A stretch of DNA of 64,000 bases from Enterococcus sp. DIV0212c (GCF_017377505.1 NZ_JAFREN010000004.1:186001-250000), one strand, 5' to 3'; shown: positions 18,474 through 27,875, counted from the stretch's first letter. Made by a program: numbers and translations. Notes: generated by a model from the sequence alone, not told the origin.

Positions 18474-19181
18474 TTATGATTGTTCACTATCTGCTAAAGT
18501 ATTATACAGAATAACTAACGTAGTAATAATACAAACAGCTATTTGAATCAGTAGATTATCTGAAAAGCTCTCAGTTATTTTAATTGTAGCAATTGCCAAA
18601 AAGAAACAAACTGCTAAAACTACCGCCAGTTTAATTCGCTTAAACTCTTGTTGAATACGATGTATCGTTTCAATAGGAACGCCTTTTTGCTCAGAAATTT
18701 CCCGCAATTTACGTTTTCCAAGCAACTGCCACATAACTTCTCGATATAGCTTTTTAGCATCTGAATCTCGGCTAAACACAGAATACGTTTCCTTATTTCG
18801 GTCTTTCTCTTGCTTCAATTTCAATTTGATTAAACGTGGATGTAACAATTGATCATTTCGATTTACCCAAAAAAGTACTTCACGCCATTCTAATAAAGAT
18901 AATTCCGGAGATGTTAGCACCACTAAATCAAGCTCCAAATCTTCCAGCTCATCCAAAAAACGAAGTAATTTTTGATAATCTCTTGAGATGACTTCTAAAA
19001 ACGCAATCACCAAACAATCGCCTGACTCTGTATAATCTAGTAAGCGCTGATAGTTACTTTCCGGGTCTTGAAACACGTCATACCTCTGGGCGCCATCTGA
19101 GAAAATTTCGTCTACTTCATAATCTTCTAAAAAATCCAATTGTTTATTTAATTTATTTCCACGAGCATAGCCTAAATTCAT
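18474..19181 (-). CDS. Membrane-anchored serine-recombinase-like protein lacking the catalytic serine
   Basis: 235 residues. Residues 1-90 match the resolvase fold: GYARGNKLNKQLDFL, a FSDG turn, RLLDYTESGDCLVIAFLEVISRD and LDELEDLELDLVVL correspond to the GYARVST...REGDTLVVWKLDRLGRS...LVSL blocks of small serine recombinases. The nucleophilic serine of the ARVST box is missing (ARGNK) and the DRLGR arginine pattern is altered to EVISR, so recombination is not expected. Residues 143-182 form the DNA-binding helix-turn-helix (REISEQKGVPIETIHRIQ). Two membrane segments follow (about 184-201, 208-228). I infer a membrane-tethered DNA-binding regulator derived from a resolvase. It is the last gene of the SipW operon; an AGGA lies about 11 bases before the ATG. 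Confidence 0.75.
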   Translation of the reverse strand: MNLGYARGNKLNKQLDFLEDYEVDEIFSDGAQRYDVFQDPESNYQRLLDYTESGDCLVIAFLEVISRDYQKLLRFLDELEDLELDLVVLTSPELSLLEWREVLFWVNRNDQLLHPRLIKLKLKQEKDRNKETYSVFSRDSDAKKLYREVMWQLLGKRKLREISEQKGVPIETIHRIQQEFKRIKLAVVLAVCFFLAIATIKITESFSDNLLIQIAVCIITTLVILYNTLADSEQS

Positions 19182-19273
19182 TCTTATCTAATTCCTCGTT
19201 TCGTCGGTCTAGTCTTTCATTCATATCTGTTCATCACGTTTTTTTATTTACTTTTTCAAGCCAAGCATCTGTG

Positions 19274-21820
19274 CTACTTTGCCTTAATTTTACCTAGGTT
19301 ATTTTCTTTATATGACCAATGATAGAGTGATGGTTCTTCTTTAATTGGCTTGATGTAAGTTGTCAACCATATTTCTGAATTAGCTGATACATCAACTTTA
19401 ATCGGCGTTTTAGTGCTGTTATTAGGCAAATGTTGCTGCTTAGCAGTTGTCATTACATAGCCAACCAACTCATAATTCATTGGTATTTTGGGAGTGAAAG
19501 AATAAAGGGATTCCTTGATCTGATAACGAATAACAAAAGTATCAAAAGATAGTTCATTATTGTCCGCAGAAATCATTGTTAAAGAAAATTCATCTTTCTT
19601 TTGGCCTAATTCTGTTTTACTGTCCAGTATCCCAAACCCTTGCTTGGGTATAACAACTTGGTCATTTTTATTAGTCACGACTTGCCGAGCATGGACTGTC
19701 AATTTACGGGATACATAAATCAAACGCCCTTGTTGAAATTCACTAGTAATCGTCCATTTAAGTGGAGAAATCTGCTTTCCTTCAGTAGTTATTAACTTGA
19801 CAAAATCATAAAAGGTAACAGTTTGGGGTGTAATACTTTCCTGTTTGCCGATTGTTATTTTCTCATCCAATAATAAGTCTGCTGAAGATAATGCATTTCC
19901 AGCTTCATCAAATGCTTTTAATGAAACTTTTTGAGGTATCTCCTCCGTCCAACAAACGTTAGTTACCTCATTGATTACTTCACCTACTTGCGTTGTACTT
20001 TGAGCTTTCTCATGAAGAACCACCTGAATTTCTCCTCTTTGATTCGTAGGAGAATGAATAGTAAATCGTAGATCATTTATAAAATTAGTAATTGTCATTA
20101 AATCATTTTTATCTTTGATCGCAAATGTAAAAGATTTATATTCAGCAGTTTCGGTTGGTTCATATGCAGTCCAATTTGCTGGAAGTGCTAAGGAATTAAA
20201 ATCCTTGATGACTGTATTTTTGGGCGTACGGAACTCTAATTCCTCCATACTATTATCTATAGATCTATCCAAATTTAGGTCAATCAATTTTCCTTCATCT
20301 TTCGTTCGTTCAACTTTAAAATCAACGTTTTGAGGTAAATCTTTAATTTGTTGACTACTGACTTCAGAAACATTATCTGAACGATCTACAGCTAAAACAT
20401 GTAGAAATTTTCCTGAATTTTTATTTTCTTTAATTGAAAAGGCACTTCTTGTCTCATAGTTAACAGAATCCTCCTCTGGAGCAACATATAAATCATATTT
20501 TTCTATTGGAACTCTGCCATATGAATCTTTGTAGCTTTCAACAGTCTCTTTTAATTTTGATTTTGGTGAATCTGTCAATTCATAAAAGTAACCTTCAATA
20601 TTACTCATAATGACTTCTTCTACAATATCTGACTTTTTCTTACCAGATGATTTAGTATCCGCTTCTACATACCACTGATATTTTTTACCATTATCAGAAG
20701 CATCAACTCTAACACTGAATTGTCCTTCTTTACCACAACGAATACTAGCATTAGGTTTATTTGGAGCCTTATCATCCTTAACAGTTTGATCCATAGCCCA
20801 ATTATCTAAAGATACTTGAGCTAAATTATACAATGTATTAGCAATTATTTTTCTTTCATCTAAACTTGAAGCACCTTGCGAGTGACCAGTTTGAATCATC
20901 CCAACATTGTTATTAGTTTTTAAGTACCAACCGCCTCGCCAATCTCCATCTTCTAAAATTGGATTTGGCCACGGAGCTGAAGGATTAATAAATTCAAGCC
21001 ACGTTGTCCCAATATTTTTATCTTGCAACTCAATATTATGAGCATAAGGAATATTTAAAACAACATCATTCTCCATCTCAAAAGGATATTTCATTAAATA
21101 GCCATTATTGATCAATTTAACTTCCGCTGATCCAGTTATAGAATTTGTTTGTCGTTTACCAACACCTAATAAATCTTTAAATTGTGCATAAAATACCGCT
21201 CTTGTATTATTAACAGTATCATGACCAAACAATACTCCTCGTCCTGTATCAAGGTATGCTCTTGTCATTTCAGCTCCATTTTTACTAATATCTTTCATGT
21301 TATTTGAATCCCAAGACCCAAACATTAAAACGTCATACTGATAGTTACCTTTACTATCTTTTAAAAAACTATTTGGATTTGCATTATATTGGCTTATGGT
21401 CACTGGAGTAACTTGTATTAAATTAGATCCGTCTTTAGCTTTTAAATTTAACCCGTCCATCCAAGTTTTCAAAGTATTTGACTTAGGTTCATCCGGGTAT
21501 ATATTTAAAACTTTGATTGCTTGTCCATATTTCAGGGAACGATTATTCCATGTTTTACCATCTTCAGATTGATATAATCGATAACCAGACTGGCTTAGAT
21601 CAGCTACTTTATCCCATTTTAACTCTGCATAATTTTTTCGATCCTCTTGACTCCATTTATTTTCTGCTGTTAATCTAAAATCACCATTATTTACGACAGT
21701 GGATGCCTTCATTTTACCTTTATTAATAGAAAAATAGCCGCCAATAAGGACAACAAAGAACAATACAATTAATCCTTTCACACTCTTTTTCAGCTTATTT
21801 TTATGTCCTCTTTTTTTCAT
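19274..21820 (-). CDS. Large exported DUF5057-like protein
   Basis: 848 residues from the ATG at 21820, which has AAGGAG 5 bases upstream; a TTG 18 bases earlier lies before that site. A basic N-terminus and one membrane segment (about 17-34) indicate a signal anchor or signal peptide. Residues about 45-340 resemble DUF5057: IKVLNIYPDE, YDVLMFGSWDSNN, YLDTGRGVLFGHDTV and TGHSQGASSLDERKIIANT. The rest (340-848) looks like Ig-like or beta-sandwich repeats (DRSDNVSEVSSQQIKDLP, KAFDEAGNALSSADL). No sortase motif is seen at the C-terminus. It is co-directional with three SipW-dependent proteins and a SipW-type peptidase, so a role in surface fibre or matrix assembly is inferred. The domain call is from memory of the family, not a search. 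Confidence 0.7.
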   Translation of the reverse strand: MKKRGHKNKLKKSVKGLIVLFFVVLIGGYFSINKGKMKASTVVNNGDFRLTAENKWSQEDRKNYAELKWDKVADLSQSGYRLYQSEDGKTWNNRSLKYGQAIKVLNIYPDEPKSNTLKTWMDGLNLKAKDGSNLIQVTPVTISQYNANPNSFLKDSKGNYQYDVLMFGSWDSNNMKDISKNGAEMTRAYLDTGRGVLFGHDTVNNTRAVFYAQFKDLLGVGKRQTNSITGSAEVKLINNGYLMKYPFEMENDVVLNIPYAHNIELQDKNIGTTWLEFINPSAPWPNPILEDGDWRGGWYLKTNNNVGMIQTGHSQGASSLDERKIIANTLYNLAQVSLDNWAMDQTVKDDKAPNKPNASIRCGKEGQFSVRVDASDNGKKYQWYVEADTKSSGKKKSDIVEEVIMSNIEGYFYELTDSPKSKLKETVESYKDSYGRVPIEKYDLYVAPEEDSVNYETRSAFSIKENKNSGKFLHVLAVDRSDNVSEVSSQQIKDLPQNVDFKVERTKDEGKLIDLNLDRSIDNSMEELEFRTPKNTVIKDFNSLALPANWTAYEPTETAEYKSFTFAIKDKNDLMTITNFINDLRFTIHSPTNQRGEIQVVLHEKAQSTTQVGEVINEVTNVCWTEEIPQKVSLKAFDEAGNALSSADLLLDEKITIGKQESITPQTVTFYDFVKLITTEGKQISPLKWTITSEFQQGRLIYVSRKLTVHARQVVTNKNDQVVIPKQGFGILDSKTELGQKKDEFSLTMISADNNELSFDTFVIRYQIKESLYSFTPKIPMNYELVGYVMTTAKQQHLPNNSTKTPIKVDVSANSEIWLTTYIKPIKEEPSLYHWSYKENNLGKIKAK

Positions 21821-21933
21821 ATTCTCTCCTTTTTTCAATACTCACCAAATCAATGACTTCTTTGAAAACACTCATTTCATGAGTGTTGAATTGAAAAAGG
21901 CAGTCATGGAATAATTATTCCATGTGCCTATCT

Positions 21934-22551
21934 TTACTCTGCTTTTTTAGCTAACTGATCGTCTATAATCTTTAGCTCTCCGCCACTAGGAACACCTTGC
22001 CACCAAGCATCACGATAAGCATACTTTGTACAATTGATTGCTTCCACTTTTATCAATAAGTTAACAGTTGCTTCGTGATATTCCTGTCCTAATTCACTTT
22101 TCAATTTTACTTGTGTAAATAAATTTTCTGTAACGTTAGATTTACCTGTTTTCAAAACATTTAAATAGTAATAATAACCATCTTCACCAAGTTTCCAATG
22201 AGTATTGTTTATATCCAAAAGAAGCTCTCCACCAATTTTAGATGGCAACAATCGAATACTCCCATTATTGGCTAAACGAATGTCCGGATGAATCATCACA
22301 CGAACAAACTGATTTATAGTACCAGTGTTTGCTATGGTTACTTTTTTATTAACTGGTTTATTTGGTAAAATCATTATTGGTTCAGTAAATACTTCCTCGA
22401 CTTTCGTCTGAAGATTTCCAACTTGAAAAAGATTAACTTTCTCTTCTCTCACCGTCATCGCAGCATAGGCCACTACGCCTCCTACTACTAAACACACGAT
22501 AAATATTGGTACTATCAAAAATACATGAACTATTTTTTTCTTTTGTTTCAT
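21934..22551 (-). CDS. SipW-dependent TasA/CalY-like exported protein
   Basis: 205 residues. A basic start and one membrane segment (about 9-32) end in AYAAMTVREEKVNLFQVGNLQTKVEE, the usual layout of SipW substrates where cleavage precedes a strand with the N or F-x-VG-N pattern. A beta-rich domain follows, with ILPNKPVNKKVTIANTGTINQFVRVMI, the N-T-G-x-x-x-x-x-V-R-V element shared with BsaA and camelysin proteins, and it ends without a wall anchor. Camelysin/TasA proteins form extracellular fibres in Bacillus. It is 12 bases downstream of the next SipW-type gene, so they are co-transcribed. Confidence 0.78.
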   Translation of the reverse strand: MKQKKKIVHVFLIVPIFIVCLVVGGVVAYAAMTVREEKVNLFQVGNLQTKVEEVFTEPIMILPNKPVNKKVTIANTGTINQFVRVMIHPDIRLANNGSIRLLPSKIGGELLLDINNTHWKLGEDGYYYYLNVLKTGKSNVTENLFTQVKLKSELGQEYHEATVNLLIKVEAINCTKYAYRDAWWQGVPSGGELKIIDDQLAKKAE

Positions 22552-22563
22552 CTTTAATCCCTC

Positions 22564-23406
22564 CTAACGAATTTTTTCACGATACATGGCTTCAACATAT
22601 GAACTAGAAGCAATCTTCCAGTCTGCCATTAGAGACTTTGTAATATCGTGAGCATCCATAACTGGAATTAATTGATACAGAGAACCTTTGTATTTGTTCG
22701 GCAAATTTTTATCTAGCGTTATACTTTTAATCAGCTGTTTAGTTGCTTCTTTTGGCTGCAGTACTTCTGAATAGTAAAAATACCCCTCTGAGTAATACCA
22801 ATAATTTCGAATCCCTGACTTTGGTTTATTATTCACATCATAAATATCAGTATTGTTAAACTGAATTGTTAAGTAGTTTAACCCTTTATTCGGTCGTTTC
22901 CCCTTATAGACATATGCCGTACTCGGATTTTTTTTATCTGCTTTATAAACTTCTGATGCTATATAGTATTTTTCAGAATCTACCTTATATGTACTACCTT
23001 TTGCCCATGTAGCAGCATCAGCCATCGTCATATCAGTTCCACTCGGATTTTTCACGATTTTCTGAGCGCCATTACCAGCACCATCCGTCATGTCAAGTTC
23101 AAACTGAGCAAAAAATTCATACAAAGATACTCGAGCAATAGCTGGTACTTGCCCATTATTTCTCACCAACAAGTTCTTTTCAGTCGTTGTTCCTGGTATC
23201 CACTGTAGATTAGGTGTGAATGTTCCATCAATTACCGCAGAAAGCTTTCTAGTATTGGTCTTACTTTGGTTGATCTGTTCATCACTATAGGTAATCCACG
23301 AGTAAGTACTTCCAATTACAAGTACCAGACTTAAAAATACAGAAAACACTGCCAAAAAAGGCTTATTTTGATTGATTGTTTTCAACAATTTTTTCCCTCT
23401 ACTCAT
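22564..23406 (-). CDS. BsaA-family SipW-dependent surface protein
   Basis: 280 residues. After a basic start, one membrane segment (about 15-36) leads to YSWITYSDEQINQSKTNT, matching the W-x-N/T-S-x-D-Q-x-x-N-x-x-K box that also occurs in the larger protein at 24199. Then come LQWIPGTTTEKNLLVRNNG (the PG-T-x-x-x-K-x-V-x-V-x-N-x-G element) and a beta-rich body, ending in a YQLIPVMDAHDI strand. No LPXTG motif is present. In Clostridium perfringens BsaA proteins polymerise into pilus-like fibres after SipW cleavage; the same is inferred here. It is the fourth gene of the operon, 16 bases after the anchored protein gene. Confidence 0.8.
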   Translation of the reverse strand: MSRGKKLLKTINQNKPFLAVFSVFLSLVLVIGSTYSWITYSDEQINQSKTNTRKLSAVIDGTFTPNLQWIPGTTTEKNLLVRNNGQVPAIARVSLYEFFAQFELDMTDGAGNGAQKIVKNPSGTDMTMADAATWAKGSTYKVDSEKYYIASEVYKADKKNPSTAYVYKGKRPNKGLNYLTIQFNNTDIYDVNNKPKSGIRNYWYYSEGYFYYSEVLQPKEATKQLIKSITLDKNLPNKYKGSLYQLIPVMDAHDITKSLMADWKIASSSYVEAMYREKIR

Positions 23407-23422
23407 TTGTCAACCCCTTCTT

Positions 23423-24157
23423 CTAATCCACATTTCTTTGATCTTCTTTACGTTTTTTCCATAATAAAATCGCTATCAATACTAACAACAGCCCAGCTAA
23501 GGTTTTATAAATCAGATTTTTGATTTCTTCTCCTGTCATAGGGAAAGTTCCTTTAGGTTTTGGTTTATCAGGAGAAATCGTACTGCTAGCTATTGTCTCT
23601 GAAGGCTTGGGTTGATTTTTTGTTGCAGTAAAAGTCCAATGATACAATAATTGACTTTCTTCTTTGTAATCTTCCAGTGTCAAATCTTTATTGATTTCAA
23701 ATACTGCTGTTAAAATTTGGTCTTTCCCGTATTCACAGGTTCCTACTATTAACGGCTGAACTGTCCAATCAAATTCACCATTTCCTAATAATGGCCCTTT
23801 GTATAACTCTTTTCCATCAATAAATAACGTCAACGTAATAAGCTTATCAAAATTAATTACTCCTTTCGTTGACTCAGGAGTAACTAAAATTCCTAATTCG
23901 AATGGTTCTTTTACGTCCATGCCACGAATCGTAATAGTTTTTTCATAACTTTCTCCAGGTAAGACATTTGGCAAATCAACATAATATTCTCCTTCTGAAG
24001 AGGCAGATATACCTGCTTCATCGCCAATGACCACTTCTGGAGGAAGGGTTTGACTGGCAACAGCTACTAGCGATCCACTGGTAAAAGTGATAAAAACACT
24101 TAATAAACTGTATAACACCAGAAATGGCAAACATACTCGTAATGATCGTTGCTTCAT
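23423..24157 (-). CDS. Cell-wall-anchored protein with FPMTG sorting signal
   Basis: 244 residues from the ATG at 24157 (AAGGGG upstream). A signal peptide (about 5-32, ending AVAS) precedes an exported region with a PGESYEKTITIRG strand and a Lys/Pro/Ser-rich stretch. The C-terminus carries TFPMTGE, a membrane helix and KKRKED, a sortase signal in which Leu is replaced by Phe (FPMTG). It would be linked to peptidoglycan by a sortase not present in the window, and may be the wall base or partner of the SipW-processed proteins encoded on both sides. Its own body also has the V-x-PGE-x-x-x-K-x-I-x-I pattern, a looser version of the BsaA motif. Confidence 0.78.
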   Translation of the reverse strand: MKQRSLRVCLPFLVLYSLLSVFITFTSGSLVAVASQTLPPEVVIGDEAGISASSEGEYYVDLPNVLPGESYEKTITIRGMDVKEPFELGILVTPESTKGVINFDKLITLTLFIDGKELYKGPLLGNGEFDWTVQPLIVGTCEYGKDQILTAVFEINKDLTLEDYKEESQLLYHWTFTATKNQPKPSETIASSTISPDKPKPKGTFPMTGEEIKNLIYKTLAGLLLVLIAILLWKKRKEDQRNVD

Positions 24158-24198
24158 CGTTTTTTCCCCTTCCATCGTATTTATTTTTTAGTTGAATA

Positions 24199-25446
24199 TT
24201 AGCTTACTGCTTGTCCATCTAAATAAGTTGTAATTTTTTGAGTTTCTGATCCATCAGCTCCGTTTAAGTTCCAACCTGTACTATCTGTTAAAGCTTCTTT
24301 AGTAGCTTGAATAGCTTCCATCTTCACAACTAAATCATATGTTGCGTTTGTAAATTCTGTTGAAATATCATTGGTAAAGATTAGTTTTTTCAATAATTGT
24401 GGTGTTGACGCTCCTGATTTAACTGGACTTGTAAAGTAGAAATAGCCATCTTCTTTATTGTATGCCCACTTACCATCAAGTAGTCCTGCTGTTGTAACCA
24501 TATCTGCACCGTACTCAATATTGATACCACTCACACCTAAAGCATCTTTATCTGTCTGCACACTTTTTTTATCTCCATTTGCTACAGGAATTTGATCTGC
24601 TTCTGTTGCTGGAGATGCTTCTGGAAGTGTTGCTAGTCCTAAAGCTTTAACTGTGTAGTCATAATCTACAGCATTTTTCTTTCCTGCACTTCCTAATAGT
24701 GACGCTTTTACAGCTGTTGCTTCTGACGATGCACCTTCTAAAGAAGCAGCCGCCCAGTTCGTTACTTTATTGCTGTAACCTCCACTGTAGACTGAATATT
24801 TTACTTTAGACAAAACAAAGTTCCAATCTCCAATTGATGAGTCCGCAGTATTTCCACTTACTACAGATAAGTCAGTTTCCATTGCTTGATATTTCCCTGA
24901 TTCATATTCAAAAAATGCAGAATAATTAAGTGTAGTGCTCTCTTTACCAGTTACTGGATCTTTAGTTACCGTACCATTTGCGTAAACTTTTACGCCTGCA
25001 GGTAAAGCTGCTGCTGCACTATCTTTAACTTTACTTGTTACATCTGTATAGCCGCTTTTTTCAGCAATATACTTTTCTCCGTCATATTCAACAGGTATAT
25101 CATCTGATAAAGCGGGCGTTGCACTAGCTGTCCAACCAGAGTCTCGACCGGTCACTGCTCCTTTTTCTGTTAAATGTTTCAAAACTTCTTCATAAGATAC
25201 ACGAACAAAAACGGGTGCATCACCTGTATTTTTTACTGATACTTCCTTGGTCGTTTCAGTTCCTGGAATGATATCTTGCGCTTTCCAATTTTCCTCAACG
25301 CTAACACTACCATCCTTAATCGCTGCGGATTTCACACGGTTAATTCGTTGATCTTGAGAATTAATCCAGGCAAAAGTCCCAGCTGCTACAGCCAACATCG
25401 CTAAACATGCAGCGGCTACCAACTTTTTCTTTTTGTTCTTTTTCAT
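24199..25446 (-). CDS. Major BsaA-family SipW-dependent surface protein
   Basis: 415 residues, Ala/Ser/Thr-rich, and the largest member in the operon. A Lys-rich start and one hydrophobic segment (about 9-27) lead to FAWINSQDQRINRVKSAAI, then VEENWKAQDIIPGTETTKEVSVKNTGDAPVFVRVSYEE. These are the SipW-substrate boxes of the BsaA family. The body is low in aromatic residues and high in Gly/Ala/Ser, as in a secreted fibre subunit, and it ends with a VKMEAIQAT strand typical of TasA-like folds. It directly follows the signal peptidase gene (79 bases), the order seen for sipW-bsaA. No wall anchor. Probably the main subunit of the predicted fibre. Confidence 0.85.
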   Translation of the reverse strand: MKKNKKKKLVAAACLAMLAVAAGTFAWINSQDQRINRVKSAAIKDGSVSVEENWKAQDIIPGTETTKEVSVKNTGDAPVFVRVSYEEVLKHLTEKGAVTGRDSGWTASATPALSDDIPVEYDGEKYIAEKSGYTDVTSKVKDSAAAALPAGVKVYANGTVTKDPVTGKESTTLNYSAFFEYESGKYQAMETDLSVVSGNTADSSIGDWNFVLSKVKYSVYSGGYSNKVTNWAAASLEGASSEATAVKASLLGSAGKKNAVDYDYTVKALGLATLPEASPATEADQIPVANGDKKSVQTDKDALGVSGINIEYGADMVTTAGLLDGKWAYNKEDGYFYFTSPVKSGASTPQLLKKLIFTNDISTEFTNATYDLVVKMEAIQATKEALTDSTGWNLNGADGSETQKITTYLDGQAVS

Positions 25447-25525
25447 TTTTATTAGTCCTCCTAAAAGATTTAATATATATATTTCTCATTTAACTATCCA
25501 AATTTGGGTAAGATAAATGATAATA

Positions 25526-26440
25526 TCACCGTTCATACATTGGGTATCTTGTATTTCTTCTTTTCCTAATTGCTTCTTCATTGGGTGAAAACAGATACGA
25601 TTTCAATACCAAGAAAAAGCCATATACAGAAAGAATACAAACAATACAAGCCCAAAATTCTTCTCGAACAAAATCAAACACATCGCCCACTTTAGGTACG
25701 GCAAACACGACTTTGCCTAGCACCCGATCGGCTGATATTGGTGGATCATTGGTTTTGTTAGCATCACCTTTTGTAATTAGATACTCACCTTTTTCTCCAT
25801 TTAATTCGTCCTTATGCTCCACCATTCTATGTGTTAGATAACGTGAACCATCTCCAACAGCAAAAGTCACAATATCATCTTTTTTGATCTTATTGCCCTC
25901 CATCAGTTTGACAATTACGACATCCCCAGCATAAAACCCACCCTTTAATCCATCATCTTGCGGAACCATGGAGTTAGTCAAAACTGTATAAAATCGATAA
26001 CCAAAAATTGACGCTGTTGACTTTGAACTAAATGAAAACATCACTGCCATTGCAATTATTCCAATAGTGACACCATAAAATACAAAATTACTTAGAAAAG
26101 AAAAGACCAACATCCCCGGACTTTTAGCAACTGAATGTTGTCCACTTCTATAGTTAGTCCCCATGTTATTTCTGTGTTCTCGAACGAGACGATTAGGCTG
26201 CATCCGCTGACGAGGATATTCTTGAAATTCAGAACGTCTAAGTCTAGGATTCTCATAAAAATCATCGTGAGAAATACGTCTTGTCGATCGTTGTCTTGGT
26301 CTTAAATTACGTTGATAATCCCTTTCATCTTCCATATAGGATTTTCTATTATCGTAAGTACGGACAGGCTTCTTTGAAGTACTTTTTCTAACGCTATCCC
26401 TAGAACGATTGCCTTCCCGGACAGACGATTTTCTTGCCAT
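25526..26440 (-). CDS. sipW: SipW-type (ER-type) signal peptidase I
   Basis: 304 residues from the ATG at 26440 (AAAGGAG, 7 bases). The catalytic serine is S157 in LTNSMVP, and the general base is a histidine, H204 in YLTHRMV, as in SipW/ER-type peptidases; eubacterial types use lysine. GDAN (225-228) and the membrane segment at about 110-137 complete the core, and a C-terminal membrane segment lies near 262-282. An unusual feature is the 100-residue N-terminal cytoplasmic region, rich in Arg, Ser and Tyr and very basic. It leads the operon and should process the BsaA/TasA-like proteins that follow. Confidence 0.88.
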   Translation of the reverse strand: MARKSSVREGNRSRDSVRKSTSKKPVRTYDNRKSYMEDERDYQRNLRPRQRSTRRISHDDFYENPRLRRSEFQEYPRQRMQPNRLVREHRNNMGTNYRSGQHSVAKSPGMLVFSFLSNFVFYGVTIGIIAMAVMFSFSSKSTASIFGYRFYTVLTNSMVPQDDGLKGGFYAGDVVIVKLMEGNKIKKDDIVTFAVGDGSRYLTHRMVEHKDELNGEKGEYLITKGDANKTNDPPISADRVLGKVVFAVPKVGDVFDFVREEFWACIVCILSVYGFFLVLKSYLFSPNEEAIRKRRNTRYPMYER

Positions 26441-27011
26441 ACCCAATCTCCTTTCATTACTAACAGACCTTCACTACTATCTGTCTTATCGTTCACTTTC
26501 AATAAAAAAATATCGCATTTGAAATAAAACAGATATAAATTTAAGATATAAACACTATTATTTTTATCCACATGTAAACTATACCTATTGTTATTTTTTA
26601 TGTCAATATATTTTTAACTTTAACTTACCTAAATCCCCCTATAGGTAAAAACGAAATTATAACTAATTATTCTTTTTCTTCGCTCCATTATTTGTATACT
26701 TAGAAAATCAACTATAGTAAAAATGACATAGACTTATAAAACCGTTCACAATAAGCATTAAACATATTCCCTAAAAACAATAATTTCTCGGTCTAAATCG
26801 CAAAAAAACAACCTAATTAGTTATTTAATAAAATTAATTACTCTTTGTTTTTAAAATAAAAACAGCAAATATTCATTTTTAATTTAAAAACAAAAGTAAA
26901 CAAACCGAATAAACCAATCTATTGAAAAATAATTGGTTTATTCGGTTTATTTTATTATCCTACATGATTATTCTGTTTCTATATTTAGTTTTTACATCCT
27001 TTTATTTTCTA
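26441..27011. other. Intergenic region upstream of the SipW operon
   Basis: About 570 very A/T-rich bases between metF and sipW. It should hold the operon promoter, but several weak hexamers compete and none stands out. The metF terminator is at 26902-26948. No coding capacity was recognised. Confidence 0.6.
26902..26948. terminator. Terminator of metEF
   Basis: Seventeen-base perfect arms (26902-26918 and 26932-26948) around a 13-base loop, with T-rich tracts beyond both ends. Confidence 0.85.
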
Positions 27012-27875
27012 CTATATCTCAAACAAACTACGTGTTGCTTCTCTAATCTTTTGTGCAACATAAGGATTATTCATTGTATACAAATGAATACCATCTACTC
27101 CTTGTGCAACTAAATCAACGATTTGATTGATTGCATAGGCGATTCCTGCATCCCGAATCGCTTCAGGATTATGTTCATATCGTTCCATCATTTTTAAAAA
27201 TTTCAGTGGCAAGGTTACATTGGACATTTTCACCATTCGCTCAATCTGTTTTTTATTGACCACAGGCATAATTCCAGCTTGGATGGGCACATCAATGCTT
27301 GCAATATCACACTTTTCTTTAAACGTATAGAAATAGTTATTATCAAAAAATAACTGTGAGATCAATTGATTCGTGCCTGAGTCAACTTTTCGTTTCAAAT
27401 TTTTGATGTCCTCAACAGAACTTGCTGCATCTCCATGAGTTTCTGGATAGCAAGCACCAATAATATTAAAATCTCCTTGTTCGCGGATAAATTCAACTAG
27501 ATCGTTTGCATATGGAAAATCTTGCTTTGGCTTTTTATCAGGCAAAATATCTCCTCTTAAAGCCAAGATATTTTCAACTTTTTTCTGCTTTAATTCCTCT
27601 AAAACTTTAACGATCTCCTCTTTTGAAAAATTCACTGCTGGTAAATGCGCGACACTTGGCAAAAACTGTTCATCTTGAATTTTTTGAGCAATATCTGCCG
27701 TACTCAAGTTTAGGCCCACTCCGCCAGCACCTAACGTCACACTGATATAATCAGGTTGCTGTCCTTTTAAACGATCTAAGGTATGATAAATTGTATCAAT
27801 TGGTGCAGTTCGTCTAGGTGGAAAGATTTCATAGGAAAAGACAGTTTTTTCCTTAAACAAGGTATCAGTTCTCAT
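27012..27875 (-). CDS. metF: 5,10-methylenetetrahydrofolate reductase
   Basis: 287 residues. It reduces methylene-THF to methyl-THF using FAD, supplying the methyl group for methionine. Family blocks are visible: SYEIFPPRRT at the start, DYISVTLGAGG, NILALRGD, IIGACYPETH, SQLFFDNNYFY and the end GVDGIHLYTMNN. Its ATG follows directly after the metE stop with no gap, and its ribosome site GGAGGGG is inside the last metE codons, so the two are translationally coupled. Confidence 0.96.
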   Translation of the reverse strand: MRTDTLFKEKTVFSYEIFPPRRTAPIDTIYHTLDRLKGQQPDYISVTLGAGGVGLNLSTADIAQKIQDEQFLPSVAHLPAVNFSKEEIVKVLEELKQKKVENILALRGDILPDKKPKQDFPYANDLVEFIREQGDFNIIGACYPETHGDAASSVEDIKNLKRKVDSGTNQLISQLFFDNNYFYTFKEKCDIASIDVPIQAGIMPVVNKKQIERMVKMSNVTLPLKFLKMMERYEHNPEAIRDAGIAYAINQIVDLVAQGVDGIHLYTMNNPYVAQKIREATRSLFEI

